Origin: a virus
Virus record (IMG/VR): IMGVR_UViG_3300048927_000793
Span: 1 to 36,882 of that record
Length of the DNA: 36,882 nt
Direction: 5' to 3' (one strand)
Positions 29,970-36,882 of the stretch are shown one piece after another. The position numbers and the translations under genes were made by a program. The notes beneath the pieces were generated by a model that was not told where the DNA came from, ran no database searches, and saw only the letters and a list, made by a program, of their open reading frames with translations. The stretch's first letter is position 1. Each line of letters begins with the position of its first letter.

Positions 29970-30340
29970 ATCAGACCGCGATCACCCACGCCGTCGGCGC
30001 CTTGAAACTGGTCCCGATGTTCCTGAATCACCCCACTGTCATTAGCCGGGCAACGCTGATTGGTGCAACGACTGAAGCCCTTGCGATGTTGGAAGGCCTT
30101 CCGCCCGTGACCGTCGAACTCGCCGAAGTGTTTCGCCTGGTCGATGCCGTCGTGCAGGAGGGCCAAGTAGCTTACGTCACCCCCACCAACAGCCCGGAGC
30201 GCCCCTACGGCGCCGTCGTCTCGGACGAACGCGGCAGGCTGCTTGCGACCGCTACAGGTAAGTCGCCAAGAGGTCTCGCAGAGCTGATCCGCCTGCAGCT
30301 GCTGCCCCCAGCAGAGGGGCCGGGGGAGCACGCAGCGTGA
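29966..30340 (+). CDS. Conserved phage hypothetical protein
   Basis: A 124-residue protein (MNQTAITHAVGALKLVPMFLNHPTVISRATLIGATTEALAML...). It is mostly helical in the first half, with 'YGAVVSDERGRLLATATG' in the second. No family function is recognised. It is coupled by ATGA to the KilAC-like gene and by GTGA to the PrtN-like gene, so it belongs to the same translational unit. Confidence 0.55.
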   Translation: MNQTAITHAVGALKLVPMFLNHPTVISRATLIGATTEALAMLEGLPPVTVELAEVFRLVDAVVQEGQVAYVTPTNSPERPYGAVVSDERGRLLATATGKSPRGLAELIRLQLLPPAEGPGEHAA

Positions 30341-30576
30341 GCACAACCTTGAATCAGTTGCGCAGCGAGTTCGCAACGCCCTGTCCCACGCTCGGCGCGG
30401 TGAGAGAGCGCTATTTCTCGCACATCGCAAGCGACCGCTACCTGTTGCGCAAGATCAATGCTGGAGCCATCCAGCTGAAGGTCACTCGCCTTGGCGGGTC
30501 GAGCAAGGGGCAGCCAGTGGTCTACCTGCACGACCTGGCGGATTACCTCGACATGCAGCGCATCAACGCTGCGTGA
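30337..30576 (+). CDS. PrtN-like pyocin activator family protein
   Basis: The 79-residue protein shows the pyocin-activator pattern: 'TLGAVRERYFSHIASDRYLLRKINAGAIQLKVTRLGGSSKGQPVVYLHDLADYLDMQR'. It resembles PrtN, the transcription activator of R-, F- and S-type pyocins that binds P-boxes. It starts with GTG overlapping the preceding stop; GGGGGAG lies upstream. A P-box-like array precedes the late genes, making this the likely late activator of the phage. Length is near that of short PrtN family members. Confidence 0.82.
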   Translation: MSTTLNQLRSEFATPCPTLGAVRERYFSHIASDRYLLRKINAGAIQLKVTRLGGSSKGQPVVYLHDLADYLDMQRINAA

Positions 30577-30611
30577 AACCTGACGACAGCACTACACAAA
30601 AGGCACAGCAC

Positions 30612-30962
30612 ATGAAAGCAACCAACACCGCCGAGTTTATTGGCGAACTGAACGCTGGCGTTTTTGCCGACCAGATCGGACACGCACTGTCGGAGGTCGC
30701 AGCAGGCGTGGTCGACCACAGCAAGGTCGGCACCGTGACGATCACATTCACCATGAAGCAGGTCGCGAGCAGCCACCAGGTCTCGATCAACCACAAACTT
30801 GCCTACAAGGTCCCCACCAAGCGCGGCAGCCGCTCCGAGGACACCACGCTGGATACGCCGATGTACGTCGGCGAGGGCGGGCGACTGACCCTCTTCCCTG
30901 AAACACCAGCGGCTGAGCAATTGTTTGACCGTACCGCTGCACCGATCCACGCCAAATCCTGA
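30612..30962 (+). CDS. Hypothetical phage protein preceding the YfdQ-like gene
   Basis: A 116-residue protein starting MKATNTAEFIGELNAGVFADQIGHALSEVAAGVVDH. It has a beta-rich centre (TVTITFTMKQV...VSINHKLAYKVPT) and a polar end with 'EDTTLDTPMYVGEGGRLTLFPE'. AAAAGG precedes ATG 30612; an in-frame GTG at 30573, overlapping the PrtN-like stop, is the alternative. It stands beside DUF2303 as in many prophages, but its function is unknown. Confidence 0.65.
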   Translation: MKATNTAEFIGELNAGVFADQIGHALSEVAAGVVDHSKVGTVTITFTMKQVASSHQVSINHKLAYKVPTKRGSRSEDTTLDTPMYVGEGGRLTLFPETPAAEQLFDRTAAPIHAKS

Positions 30963-31000
30963 AGCTAACCACAACCTCTCACCCCAAGGAAACCGATCTG

Positions 31001-31813
31001 ATGGAAGCCAAAGCAATTCAGCTGATCCAAGACACCGCCGTCCTGGCCAACGCAAAACCGCTGGACACCTACACCCCGGCAATTGCGCTGCCCCGCGACG
31101 TAAGCGTCCAGAGCCTCGAAGAGTTTCAACAGAGCCGCAGCCGCTTTCGCGGAATCCTCTCTACCAGCTCGCTCAAGGATTTCGGCGCGTACGTGATCGC
31201 TCACGCCTCTGGCGAAACGTCGGGCTTCGTCCACGCCGAGGACATGAGCTGCCTGGTGATGTTCAACCTGGGCGATCAGGACACCCCCGGGCACGGCGAC
31301 TTCTGCGCAGCCCTAGCGCTCAAAAAGACGGCCGCCTTCAAGGCCCTTGAACGCGCGGCCGTCGAGGCTCATTCGCAGAAAGACCTCAGCGACTTCATTG
31401 AGGACTGGGCGCCAAACCTTACCGCCGTTGCCGCAGACGGCTCGGATATCGACCTGCGCCGCGCTGCAGGTGCGATCCGCTCAATCACCATTGAGCAAGC
31501 TCGCAAGAGCGAGCACATCGTAGGGGACATGAGTTCGTCGCGGTCTGCAATGGATCAGATCGAGGCCAAGTCCGCTGACGGGCTGCCTGCCGAACTGCGG
31601 TTCACCGTCATCCCGTACGAAGGGCTGCAGGCACAAACCATTCAGTTGCGAGTAGCCGTACTCACCGGCGGCGATAAGCCTGTATTGCGGCTGCGCTGGA
31701 TTGGCGAAGCCCAACTGCGCGAAGACCTGGCTCAGGAGTTCAAACAGGTCGTGGCCGAAGAGATTGGCGAGGCAGCCACGCTGACCATCGGCACCTTCAA
31801 GCTCGTCAAGTAA
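31001..31813 (+). CDS. DUF2303 protein (YfdQ-like)
   Basis: A 270-residue protein beginning MEAKAIQLIQDTAVLANAK. It contains 'VSVQSLEEFQQSRSRFRGILSTSSLKDFGAYV', 'MFNLGDQDTPGHGDFCAALALKKTAAFKALE' and 'LRLRWIGEAQLREDLAQEFKQVV', the DUF2303/YfdQ pattern. Function is unknown; it lies beside an HD phosphohydrolase as in the E. coli CPS-53 prophage cluster. AAGGAAACCGATCTG precedes the ATG. Confidence 0.85.
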   Translation: MEAKAIQLIQDTAVLANAKPLDTYTPAIALPRDVSVQSLEEFQQSRSRFRGILSTSSLKDFGAYVIAHASGETSGFVHAEDMSCLVMFNLGDQDTPGHGDFCAALALKKTAAFKALERAAVEAHSQKDLSDFIEDWAPNLTAVAADGSDIDLRRAAGAIRSITIEQARKSEHIVGDMSSSRSAMDQIEAKSADGLPAELRFTVIPYEGLQAQTIQLRVAVLTGGDKPVLRLRWIGEAQLREDLAQEFKQVVAEEIGEAATLTIGTFKLVK

Positions 31814-31881
31814 TTACCCAGTACGCCCGCCACCGCCCTCTCACCACGAACTCAGCGGCGGGCTTTAGGAGCACACAGCAC

Positions 31882-32256
31882 ATGCAACCAATCCACTTCA
31901 TCATCTTCGCACTTGCCGCCGTGCTGGCTTTCAGCCTGTGCCGGATCGGCGCCAAAGCGATTGCCAAAGACCGCCGCTACCAGTTCGCCCAAGGCAGAGC
32001 TGCAGGCCGCATCGAAGGTCGCGCCGAGCGCGTGACTGAACACAACGCCCTGCAAATGGCTGACCTCCAGACGCTGCTGGAGATCTCCAACACTCTGCAC
32101 GTGGCCCACAAGACCTGGCGCGCGATCCCTCACACGGACAAGTACCAGGCGCAAGCCACGAAGCACCTCAACGACCTGAACAGGATCGCGAAGCGTATCC
32201 GTGACGAAGGCGAGGCCGGCACAACCGGGGCCGTGGAACAGGAGCAGGCAGCATGA
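31882..32256 (+). CDS. Single-pass membrane protein with coiled-coil tail, unknown
   Basis: The 124-residue protein has an N-terminal transmembrane helix (about residues 5-21, IHFIIFALAAVLAFSL). A highly charged helical region follows (AKDRRYQFAQGRAAGRIEGRAERVTEHNALQ...) and a Glu/Gly-rich end. AGGAG precedes the ATG. It is coupled to the HD phosphohydrolase by ATGA. No function is recognised. Confidence 0.6.
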   Translation: MQPIHFIIFALAAVLAFSLCRIGAKAIAKDRRYQFAQGRAAGRIEGRAERVTEHNALQMADLQTLLEISNTLHVAHKTWRAIPHTDKYQAQATKHLNDLNRIAKRIRDEGEAGTTGAVEQEQAA

Positions 32257-32795
32257 GCTGGATTCTCACATTCACCGGTCGCCGCTTCGATCTGCTCGAA
32301 CCTACCGCCGCGATGATTACGCCTGGCGATATCGCGCACGCGCTGGCCCGCATTTGCCGATTCAACGGCCACTGTCGCACGCACTACAGCGTCGCCCAGC
32401 ACAGCTGCATGGTCGCAGACTTGGTGCCTGCCGCCGACCAACTGGCCGCGCTTCTGCACGATGCAACCGAAGCGTACGTCGGCGACATGGTCCGCCCGCT
32501 GAAGGACGTGATGCCGGAGTACCGAGAAATCGAGCACCGCATCTGGCTCGCCGTCTGCGATCGCTTCCTGCTCGACCCAATCCTACCCATCAGCGTAAAG
32601 CGGGCCGACCTCGTTGCCCTCGCCACCGAGCGCCGCGACCTCATGCCCGCCCAGCAGGCCGAGTGGCACTGCTTGAGCGGCATTCACCCGCATGCCGAGC
32701 CGATCCGTCCATGGAACGCGGAGGAAGCCAGCATTCACTATTTCCGCCGCCTGATGGACCTGATGCAGACAGCGCATCGCGGGAGGGCGGCATGA
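32253..32795 (+). CDS. HD-domain phosphohydrolase (YfdR-like)
   Basis: The 180-residue protein has the HD signature: H50 (YSVAQHS), H69-D70 (ALLHDATEAYVGD) and a later Asp ('KRADLVALATER', residues about 116-127). This resembles YfdR and related nucleotidase-type HD enzymes that act on nucleotides. It sits next to the DUF2303 and dNMP kinase genes, which suggests a nucleotide-pool role. Start and stop overlap the neighbouring genes by ATGA. Confidence 0.87.
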   Translation: MSWILTFTGRRFDLLEPTAAMITPGDIAHALARICRFNGHCRTHYSVAQHSCMVADLVPAADQLAALLHDATEAYVGDMVRPLKDVMPEYREIEHRIWLAVCDRFLLDPILPISVKRADLVALATERRDLMPAQQAEWHCLSGIHPHAEPIRPWNAEEASIHYFRRLMDLMQTAHRGRAA

Positions 32796-34882
32796 CGTCT
32801 CTCAAGAAACCTCCGTTCGATTTCAAGACTCAGTATTCATTGGGCTTCAATCCCCAAGATGATGAGATTGTCGTCGATTTCTTCTGCGGTGGTGGCGGCG
32901 CCGGCACCGGCCTGGAGATGGGTCTGGGTCGCAAAGTGAACGTGGCGAAAAACCACAGCCCGAAGGCAATCAGCATGCACACCGTCAACCACCCTGGTGC
33001 GGCGCACTTCACCACCGACGTGTTCGAGGGCGACCCTGACACCGAATGCGGCGGCAAGGCCGTCGGCTGGTTTCACATGTCGCCAGACTGCACGCACCAC
33101 AGCCAGGCAGCCGGCGGCCAGCCGCGCAAGCGCGAGATTCGCAACCTGTCGTGGATCGGGTTGAAGTGGGGCGGCAAGAAGAAACCGCGCGTGATCAGCC
33201 TGGAGAACGTGAAGCAGATCCTGCAGTGGGGTCCGCTGATCGCCAAGCGCGACAAGGAGACCGGGCGCGTCATCAAGCTGGTGACCGTGCTGAACGCCAA
33301 GGGCAAGGAAGTCATCGAGAAGGTTGTCGCTGCACCTGGTGAGGTCGTTCCCGTCGGCCAGCAGTTCCTGGTGCCAGACCCGAAGCGCCGCGGTACCACT
33401 TGGAAGCGCTTCGTGCATCTGTTGGAAGGCATGGGCTACGCAACTGAATGGCGCGTCATCAAGGCTTGCGACTTTGGAGCGCCGACCAGCCGCGAGCGCC
33501 TGTTCATGATCGCCCGCTGCGACGGCCAGCCGATCGTGTGGCCAGAGCCGACCCACGCGAAGAAACCCGCCAAGGGCCAACAGAAATACCGCACCGCCGC
33601 CGAGTGCATCGACTTCAGCGACCTGGGCAAAAGCATCTTCGGGCGCAAGGACGAACTGGCCGACGCCACCAAGCGCCGCATCGCCAAGGGCATGAAGAAA
33701 TTCGTCATCGACAACCCGGTGCCGTTCATTGTGCCGATCGCAAACTGGTCAACTGAAACGGTGCAATCCATGGATGAGCCCCTGCGCACCGTGACCTCCT
33801 ACCCGAAAGGCGGGTCGTTCTCGGTGGTGAGTCCGGTCATCGCACCTGCCACGCACCAGGGAAGCGACCGGGTCAACAATCCACTTGAGCCACTGCCGAC
33901 GGTTACATGCGCCAATCGCGGCGAATTGACACTGGCAACGGCAAATCTGGTGCAGCTGGGCAACGGTGACAAACCTGGTTCCGCACCTCGGGTTGCTGAT
34001 ATGCACGATCCTCTCGGTACGATTATGGCGTCGGGTGGAAAGTACGGTTTAGCCGCTGCGCACCTGGTCAAGTTCCGATTCAACGATGAAGGCAAGGCGC
34101 TGGACGAACCGCTGCCTACCATCACCAGCGGCGGCAATTACCAGCGCCCCGCTGGCGCCGCGCACGCCATGGGCATCGCCACCGCGTTCATGGCTCAGAT
34201 GAATGGCGGGTTCAACACCACCGACGCCAAAAGCATCAACGATCCGATGACCACTGTGACGAACACCGGCAGTCAGCAGCAGCTGGTGACCGCGAGTCTG
34301 CTGCACCTGCGCGGCAACTGTGACGCCCGGGCGGCGGATGAACCGCTGCATACCGTCAGCGCTGGCGGCACGCATCACGGCCTGATGACTGCATTCATGG
34401 AACGCCAGTTCGGCGCCAGCGTCGGCCAGGATCTAAGCGACCCGGCGCCGACCATCACAGCGGGCGGCGGCGGTAAGAGCTCGCTGGTCAGCTTTGAATT
34501 GTCGCCGGAGCATGAAGAAGGCGCGCTGCGCGTCGCAGCATTCCTGATCAGCTACTACGGCACCGAAAACATGAGCGGCTGCGACCAGCCGGCGCCGACG
34601 ATCACGACCAAGGATCGTCTGGGCCTGGTCACCGTCATGGTCAAAGGCACTCCCTACGTGATCGTCGATATCCGGCTACGCATGCTGCAACCGGCCGAGC
34701 TGTACCGGGCGCAGGGCTTCCCGCCGGACTACATCATCACGCACGGCGCCGACGGCAAGCCGTTCACGAAGACCGAGCAGGTCCACATGTGCGGCAACAG
34801 CGTCAGCCCACCGCCGATGGCCGCCCTCGCCCGGGCCAATGATCCGTGGCGTCAAGCTGAACGAATGCTGGAGGCGGCATGA
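32792..34882 (+). CDS. C5 cytosine DNA methyltransferase with repeat-expanded middle
   Basis: A 696-residue protein. Motif I is VDFFCGGGGAGTG (28-40); motif IV is SPDC with catalytic Cys100; ENV (138-140) is motif VI; TSRERLFMIA (232-241) is motif VIII; motifs IX-X are near 'LQPAELYRAQGFPPDYI' and 'MCGNSVSPPP'. Between VIII and IX lie about 380 residues holding eight copies of a 'D-E-P-L-x-T-V-T' unit (starting near residues 327, 365, 405, 438, 483, 516, 549, 598). This is the region where target recognition normally lies. GGGAGG precedes ATG 32792. It may protect phage DNA against restriction. Confidence 0.93.
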   Translation: MTSLKKPPFDFKTQYSLGFNPQDDEIVVDFFCGGGGAGTGLEMGLGRKVNVAKNHSPKAISMHTVNHPGAAHFTTDVFEGDPDTECGGKAVGWFHMSPDCTHHSQAAGGQPRKREIRNLSWIGLKWGGKKKPRVISLENVKQILQWGPLIAKRDKETGRVIKLVTVLNAKGKEVIEKVVAAPGEVVPVGQQFLVPDPKRRGTTWKRFVHLLEGMGYATEWRVIKACDFGAPTSRERLFMIARCDGQPIVWPEPTHAKKPAKGQQKYRTAAECIDFSDLGKSIFGRKDELADATKRRIAKGMKKFVIDNPVPFIVPIANWSTETVQSMDEPLRTVTSYPKGGSFSVVSPVIAPATHQGSDRVNNPLEPLPTVTCANRGELTLATANLVQLGNGDKPGSAPRVADMHDPLGTIMASGGKYGLAAAHLVKFRFNDEGKALDEPLPTITSGGNYQRPAGAAHAMGIATAFMAQMNGGFNTTDAKSINDPMTTVTNTGSQQQLVTASLLHLRGNCDARAADEPLHTVSAGGTHHGLMTAFMERQFGASVGQDLSDPAPTITAGGGGKSSLVSFELSPEHEEGALRVAAFLISYYGTENMSGCDQPAPTITTKDRLGLVTVMVKGTPYVIVDIRLRMLQPAELYRAQGFPPDYIITHGADGKPFTKTEQVHMCGNSVSPPPMAALARANDPWRQAERMLEAA

Positions 34883-35058
34883 ATGCGCCACTGCGCCGGA
34901 AGGCTCGCGTCAACAGTCGCGGCCTTTCCACCGACTGCAACGTCATATGCGACCAGTGCGGCATCCCCCGCAACAAAGGCCGCCACGACACGTGCAGCAA
35001 GAAACGGCAAGCAGCCCGCGCCGCGCGGCTGGCTGCTGACACCAACATCGATGTATGA
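34879..35058 (+). CDS. 59-residue Cys-rich (zinc-ribbon-like) protein
   Basis: A small frame starting with ATGA overlap at the methyltransferase stop encodes MNAPLRRKARVNSRGLST... It contains C20, C24-x2-C27 and H36-x2-C39, which could bind one zinc ion, and a strongly basic, Ala/Arg-rich end. GGAGGCGGC lies upstream. It fills the gap between methyltransferase and excisionase-like genes. No known family; DNA or RNA binding is only suggested by charge. Confidence 0.68.
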   Translation: MNAPLRRKARVNSRGLSTDCNVICDQCGIPRNKGRHDTCSKKRQAARAARLAADTNIDV

Positions 35059-35068
35059 GGATTCACAC

Positions 35069-35284
35069 GTGAGCGCAGCCGAAAAAATTGAGTATCACGT
35101 CATCCCAGCAGCATGGATTCGCCAGGAGCTGCTGCAACCAGTGTTCGGTTTCACCCCAGAAGCCGCGCGCAAATACCGCTCTCGCGGCCTGTGGCTGGAG
35201 AATAAGCACTGGCGTAAAGACCCGGCCAATGTCCTCGTCTACAACCGCGTAGAGATCGAGCGCTGGATGGGCGGGCAACTGTGA
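35069..35284 (+). CDS. Excisionase-like protein
   Basis: The 71-residue protein (starting with GTG, SAAEKIEYHVIPAAWIRQELL...) has 'FTPEAARKYRSRGLWLENKHWRKDPANVLVYNRVEIERWM', a winged-helix pattern of small excisionases. GAGG precedes the GTG at eight bases; ATG 35051 lacks a ribosome site. It lies directly before int with a GTGA overlap, the usual xis-int order. It should bend DNA and favour excision. Confidence 0.82.
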   Translation: MSAAEKIEYHVIPAAWIRQELLQPVFGFTPEAARKYRSRGLWLENKHWRKDPANVLVYNRVEIERWMGGQL

Positions 35285-36528
35285 CTGAGAAGCTGCCTAC
35301 CGGCGTAGAGATGAACGGGAAGCAACTACGGATCGTTTTCCAGTTGAACGGCCAGCGCTGTCGCGAGCCGCTCACCGGAATTGTGAAGGTCAACAAAGCC
35401 GCCATTGCTTACGCTGACAACAAGCGCCGCACGATATTGGCGGAGATCAGGGAAGGCCGCTTCGACTACGCAGCGCACTTCCCCGACTCCCCCAGGGCTG
35501 CTGCCTGGTCACTTAACCCCGGTGTGTCGTTGAAACGCACGGTGAAAGAAGGGCTGGTCAAGTGGTTGGAAGTCCAAGAAGTTCGAAAGGCCAAGAGCAC
35601 CTTCGATAACTATGCGAGCAAAGCGAATCACGTAGAAGCGAAGTTCGCTCTGAGACGCTTCACCGACGTCAGCAAAAGTGAACTTGAACTGTGGCAGGCC
35701 CAGTTATTAAAGCAGGGCCTGGCTCCGAAGACCGTCAACGATATCTTCACCATTGTTCGTGGGATATGGGCCGACGCCTTTGCAGACGGCGTCATCAAAA
35801 ACAATCCGCTCGACCGAATTACCAATATTCAGATCGATGCCGACAGTGAAACTGCCGATCCATTCTCCCGCGAGGAACTTGCCCTTATTGCCGCTGCCGA
35901 CCCTGAGCGCGAGAAAGACGCACGGATGATCCTGTTCAACAGTTGGACCGGACTCTCATTGTCTGAGCTGATCGCGCTCGCCAGGGAAGATGTAGATCTG
36001 GTTAACGGCAGAGTGTCGATCAGACGCGCCTTGGTGAGCGGACAATTCAAAGTCCCCAAAGAGCGTTCACGGATTCGGGTCGTCGAACTGATCACACCGG
36101 CATTAAATCTGCTGCGCCAGTTGATGGCGGACAGCACCGACTACACATCGGAGGAAATTGAGATAGTGCAGCGGGATAACATCACCAAACGCAAAGAGCG
36201 CCTGCACTTCCTATTTCGTAGCTCAACCAGTGGACTGCTCTGGAGCGGCAAAACTATCAGCAACTGGTTCACCGCTCACCTGATTAAGGCAGAGGTTCGG
36301 CATCGAGGCGCCAATCAGTGCCGCCACACATTCGCCAGCCAGGCATTGTCGAGCTATGTCCCGGTCGAATGGGTGGCCCGCCAACTGGGTCACAGCGACA
36401 CAACCATGGTAAAAAAACACTACGGCCGCTGGATACCAGGGGATACCAAAAGCATGGCCGCGATGGTCTCCGAGATGATGGGCTTTGGCGCTAATCAGAG
36501 TGGCGCAGAGCGGGCAGAGGTGGCTTAG
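35281..36528 (+). CDS. int: Phage integrase, tyrosine recombinase
   Basis: A 415-residue protein. N-terminal arm-binding part at about 1-75 ('GVEMNGKQLRIVFQLNGQRCREPL'), core-binding helical domain at about 85-180 and catalytic domain from about 190. Visible active-site residues are Lys260 (KVPKER), Arg348 (CRHTFAS), His371 (QLGHS) and Tyr381 (KKHYGRW). At the first Arg position the sequence reads TGLSLSE, with Ser226 in place of the usual Arg, and Asn345 stands where the HxxR His is common. Start is GTG coupled to the excisionase. It runs towards tRNA-Ser, the presumed attachment locus. Confidence 0.93.
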   Translation: MTEKLPTGVEMNGKQLRIVFQLNGQRCREPLTGIVKVNKAAIAYADNKRRTILAEIREGRFDYAAHFPDSPRAAAWSLNPGVSLKRTVKEGLVKWLEVQEVRKAKSTFDNYASKANHVEAKFALRRFTDVSKSELELWQAQLLKQGLAPKTVNDIFTIVRGIWADAFADGVIKNNPLDRITNIQIDADSETADPFSREELALIAAADPEREKDARMILFNSWTGLSLSELIALAREDVDLVNGRVSIRRALVSGQFKVPKERSRIRVVELITPALNLLRQLMADSTDYTSEEIEIVQRDNITKRKERLHFLFRSSTSGLLWSGKTISNWFTAHLIKAEVRHRGANQCRHTFASQALSSYVPVEWVARQLGHSDTTMVKKHYGRWIPGDTKSMAAMVSEMMGFGANQSGAERAEVA

Positions 36529-36537
36529 AACGGCCAG

Positions 36538-36560
36538 TTTTTGCCCTAGATTTGCCCTAA
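36538..36560. repeat. TTTGCCCTA direct repeats after int
   Basis: TTTGCCCTA occurs twice, at 36539-36547 and 36551-36559, spaced 12 bases start to start, just after the integrase stop. Short direct repeats here could be arm-type integrase sites. Confidence 0.45.
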
Positions 36561-36576
36561 ACAAAACCCCGGAAAC

Positions 36577-36614
36577 GAAAAAGCCCCTGAAATCATCAAT
36601 GATTTCAGGGGCTT
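36577..36614 (-). terminator. Long hairpin terminator downstream of tRNA-Ser
   Basis: A perfect 16-bp stem (36581-36596 with 36599-36614, AAGCCCCTGAAATCAT) with a two-base loop is followed on the minus strand by TTTTTCG. It lies 15 bases after the tRNA 3' end and would end tRNA transcripts; from the other side it may end int transcripts. Confidence 0.83.
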
Positions 36615-36629
36615 AGTCGTATTCAATAA

Positions 36630-36719
36630 TGGCGGAGAGATAGGGATTTGAACCCTAGGTACTGTCGCCAGTACAACGGATTTCGAATCCGTCCCGTTCG
36701 GCCACTCCGGCATCTCTCC
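36630..36719 (-). tRNA. tRNA-Ser (anticodon CGA)
   Basis: Ninety bases with a GGAGAGA/TCTCTCC acceptor stem, encoded CCA, T-loop GGTTCGAATCCC, an anticodon loop TTCGAAA with anticodon CGA, and a long variable arm (GTACTGGCGACAGTAC), which together mark a class II serine tRNA. It lies next to purC as in Pseudomonas. It is complete and is the likely integration locus or its neighbour. Confidence 0.96.
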
Positions 36720-36747
36720 AACGGCGCGCATCATAACAGCTTGGGCG

Positions 36748-36785
36748 AAGAACGCGAACCCTTTTTTGGATTTTTTCGCGTTCTT
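36748..36785 (-). other. Inverted repeat after purC
   Basis: AAGAACGCGAA and TTCGCGTTCTT form a perfect 11-bp stem around 16 loop bases with A/T runs. It lies between purC and tRNA-Ser and may be a terminator or mRNA-end structure; the T run after the stem is weak. Confidence 0.5.
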
Positions 36786-36810
36786 TCAGATGCTTGCGGC
36801 GATTTTCGCT

Positions 36811-36882
36811 TTAGAGCGGTACGCCCAGACGCTGGGCCACTTCTTCGTAGGCTTCGATGACATCACCGAGGCCCTGACGGAA
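36811..36882 (-). CDS. purC: SAICAR synthetase (PurC), C-terminal fragment at window edge
   Basis: The last 23 codons, reading FRQGLGDVIEAYEEVAQRLG then VPL and TAA, match the C-terminus of PurC (E. coli ends similarly, [20 protein letters not shown]). PurC joins aspartate to CAIR in purine synthesis. The gene continues past the right edge and is not broken as far as can be seen. It marks the host chromosome and fixes the integration locus as purC/tRNA-Ser. Confidence 0.9.
   Translation of the reverse strand, partial: FRQGLGDVIEAYEEVAQRLGVPL

Noticed and set aside
32201-32791. N-terminal extension of the methyltransferase frame
   Set aside because: It runs antiphase through the HD phosphohydrolase gene and is Arg/Pro/His-rich; ATG 32792 with GGGAGG and ATGA overlap is the start.
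1-36882. Insertion sequences or transposases
   Set aside because: Despite the Mu-type tail, no transposase, no MuA/MuB-like gene and no IS-type inverted repeats were seen; integration is by tyrosine recombinase.

Overview
The window is almost entirely one prophage, about 36.5 kb or more, at the purC-proximal tRNA-Ser(CGA) gene of a Pseudomonas chromosome. The right edge holds the 3' end of purC (minus strand; its C-terminus matches Pseudomonas PurC) and a tRNA-Ser gene. The integrase gene runs towards that tRNA. Homologues throughout are of Pseudomonas-prophage type. The far phage end (second att site) is not visible and should lie left of position 1.

Layout. Left edge (1-953): cargo genes, namely a ribbon-helix-helix antitoxin-like gene whose partner would be outside the window, a YodC/DUF2158 gene and a DUF6953-like gene. 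Minus-strand late region (950-22853), read right to left: two small holin-like membrane proteins, HNH endonuclease, a candidate cos gap, terminase small and large subunits, a two-helix membrane protein, HK97-type portal, S49 protease, capsid and connectors, then a complete Mu-type contractile tail (tail terminator, DUF2635, sheath, tube, frameshifted chaperone, tape measure, gp43 to gp48 homologues), a glycine-rich tail fibre with its chaperone, a lambda R-type endolysin, and nested Rz/Rz1 spanins. The virion is therefore a chimera of an HK97-like head and a Mu-like tail, the plan known from Shigella phage SfV.

Control and replication (22854-29000): a lambda-like switch with cro on the minus strand and a cleavable cI repressor on the plus strand. 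Three 15-bp operators lie between them and two more lie about 1.1 kb away in front of the plus-strand early operon. The cI mRNA is predicted to be leaderless, as in lambda. Right operon after cro: CII-like regulator, TraR/DksA zinc finger, Prim-Pol/SF3 primase-helicase, a cluster of CCCAACACA repeats (candidate origin), and a possible Q-like regulator. A four-unit 11-bp repeat resembling the pyocin P-box lies in front of the late genes, and a PrtN (pyocin activator) homologue is encoded in the other early operon. A near-consensus LexA box precedes a DUF1654-like gene next to cI.

Plus-strand early operon (28568-36528): DUF1654-like protein, small unknown proteins, dNMP kinase-like protein, KilAC-domain protein, PrtN-like activator, DUF2303 (YfdQ-like), HD phosphohydrolase (YfdR-like), a C5 cytosine methyltransferase with eight internal repeats, a 59-residue Cys-rich protein, an excisionase-like protein and integrase. 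Most of these genes overlap by ATGA or GTGA.

Most interesting points: the inferred wiring of SOS to cI cleavage and a LexA-box gene, then to PrtN and the P-box late promoter; the repeat-expanded methyltransferase; the -1 frameshift in the tail chaperone gene; the iteron-like cluster beside the primase; and intrinsic terminators inside the late operon.
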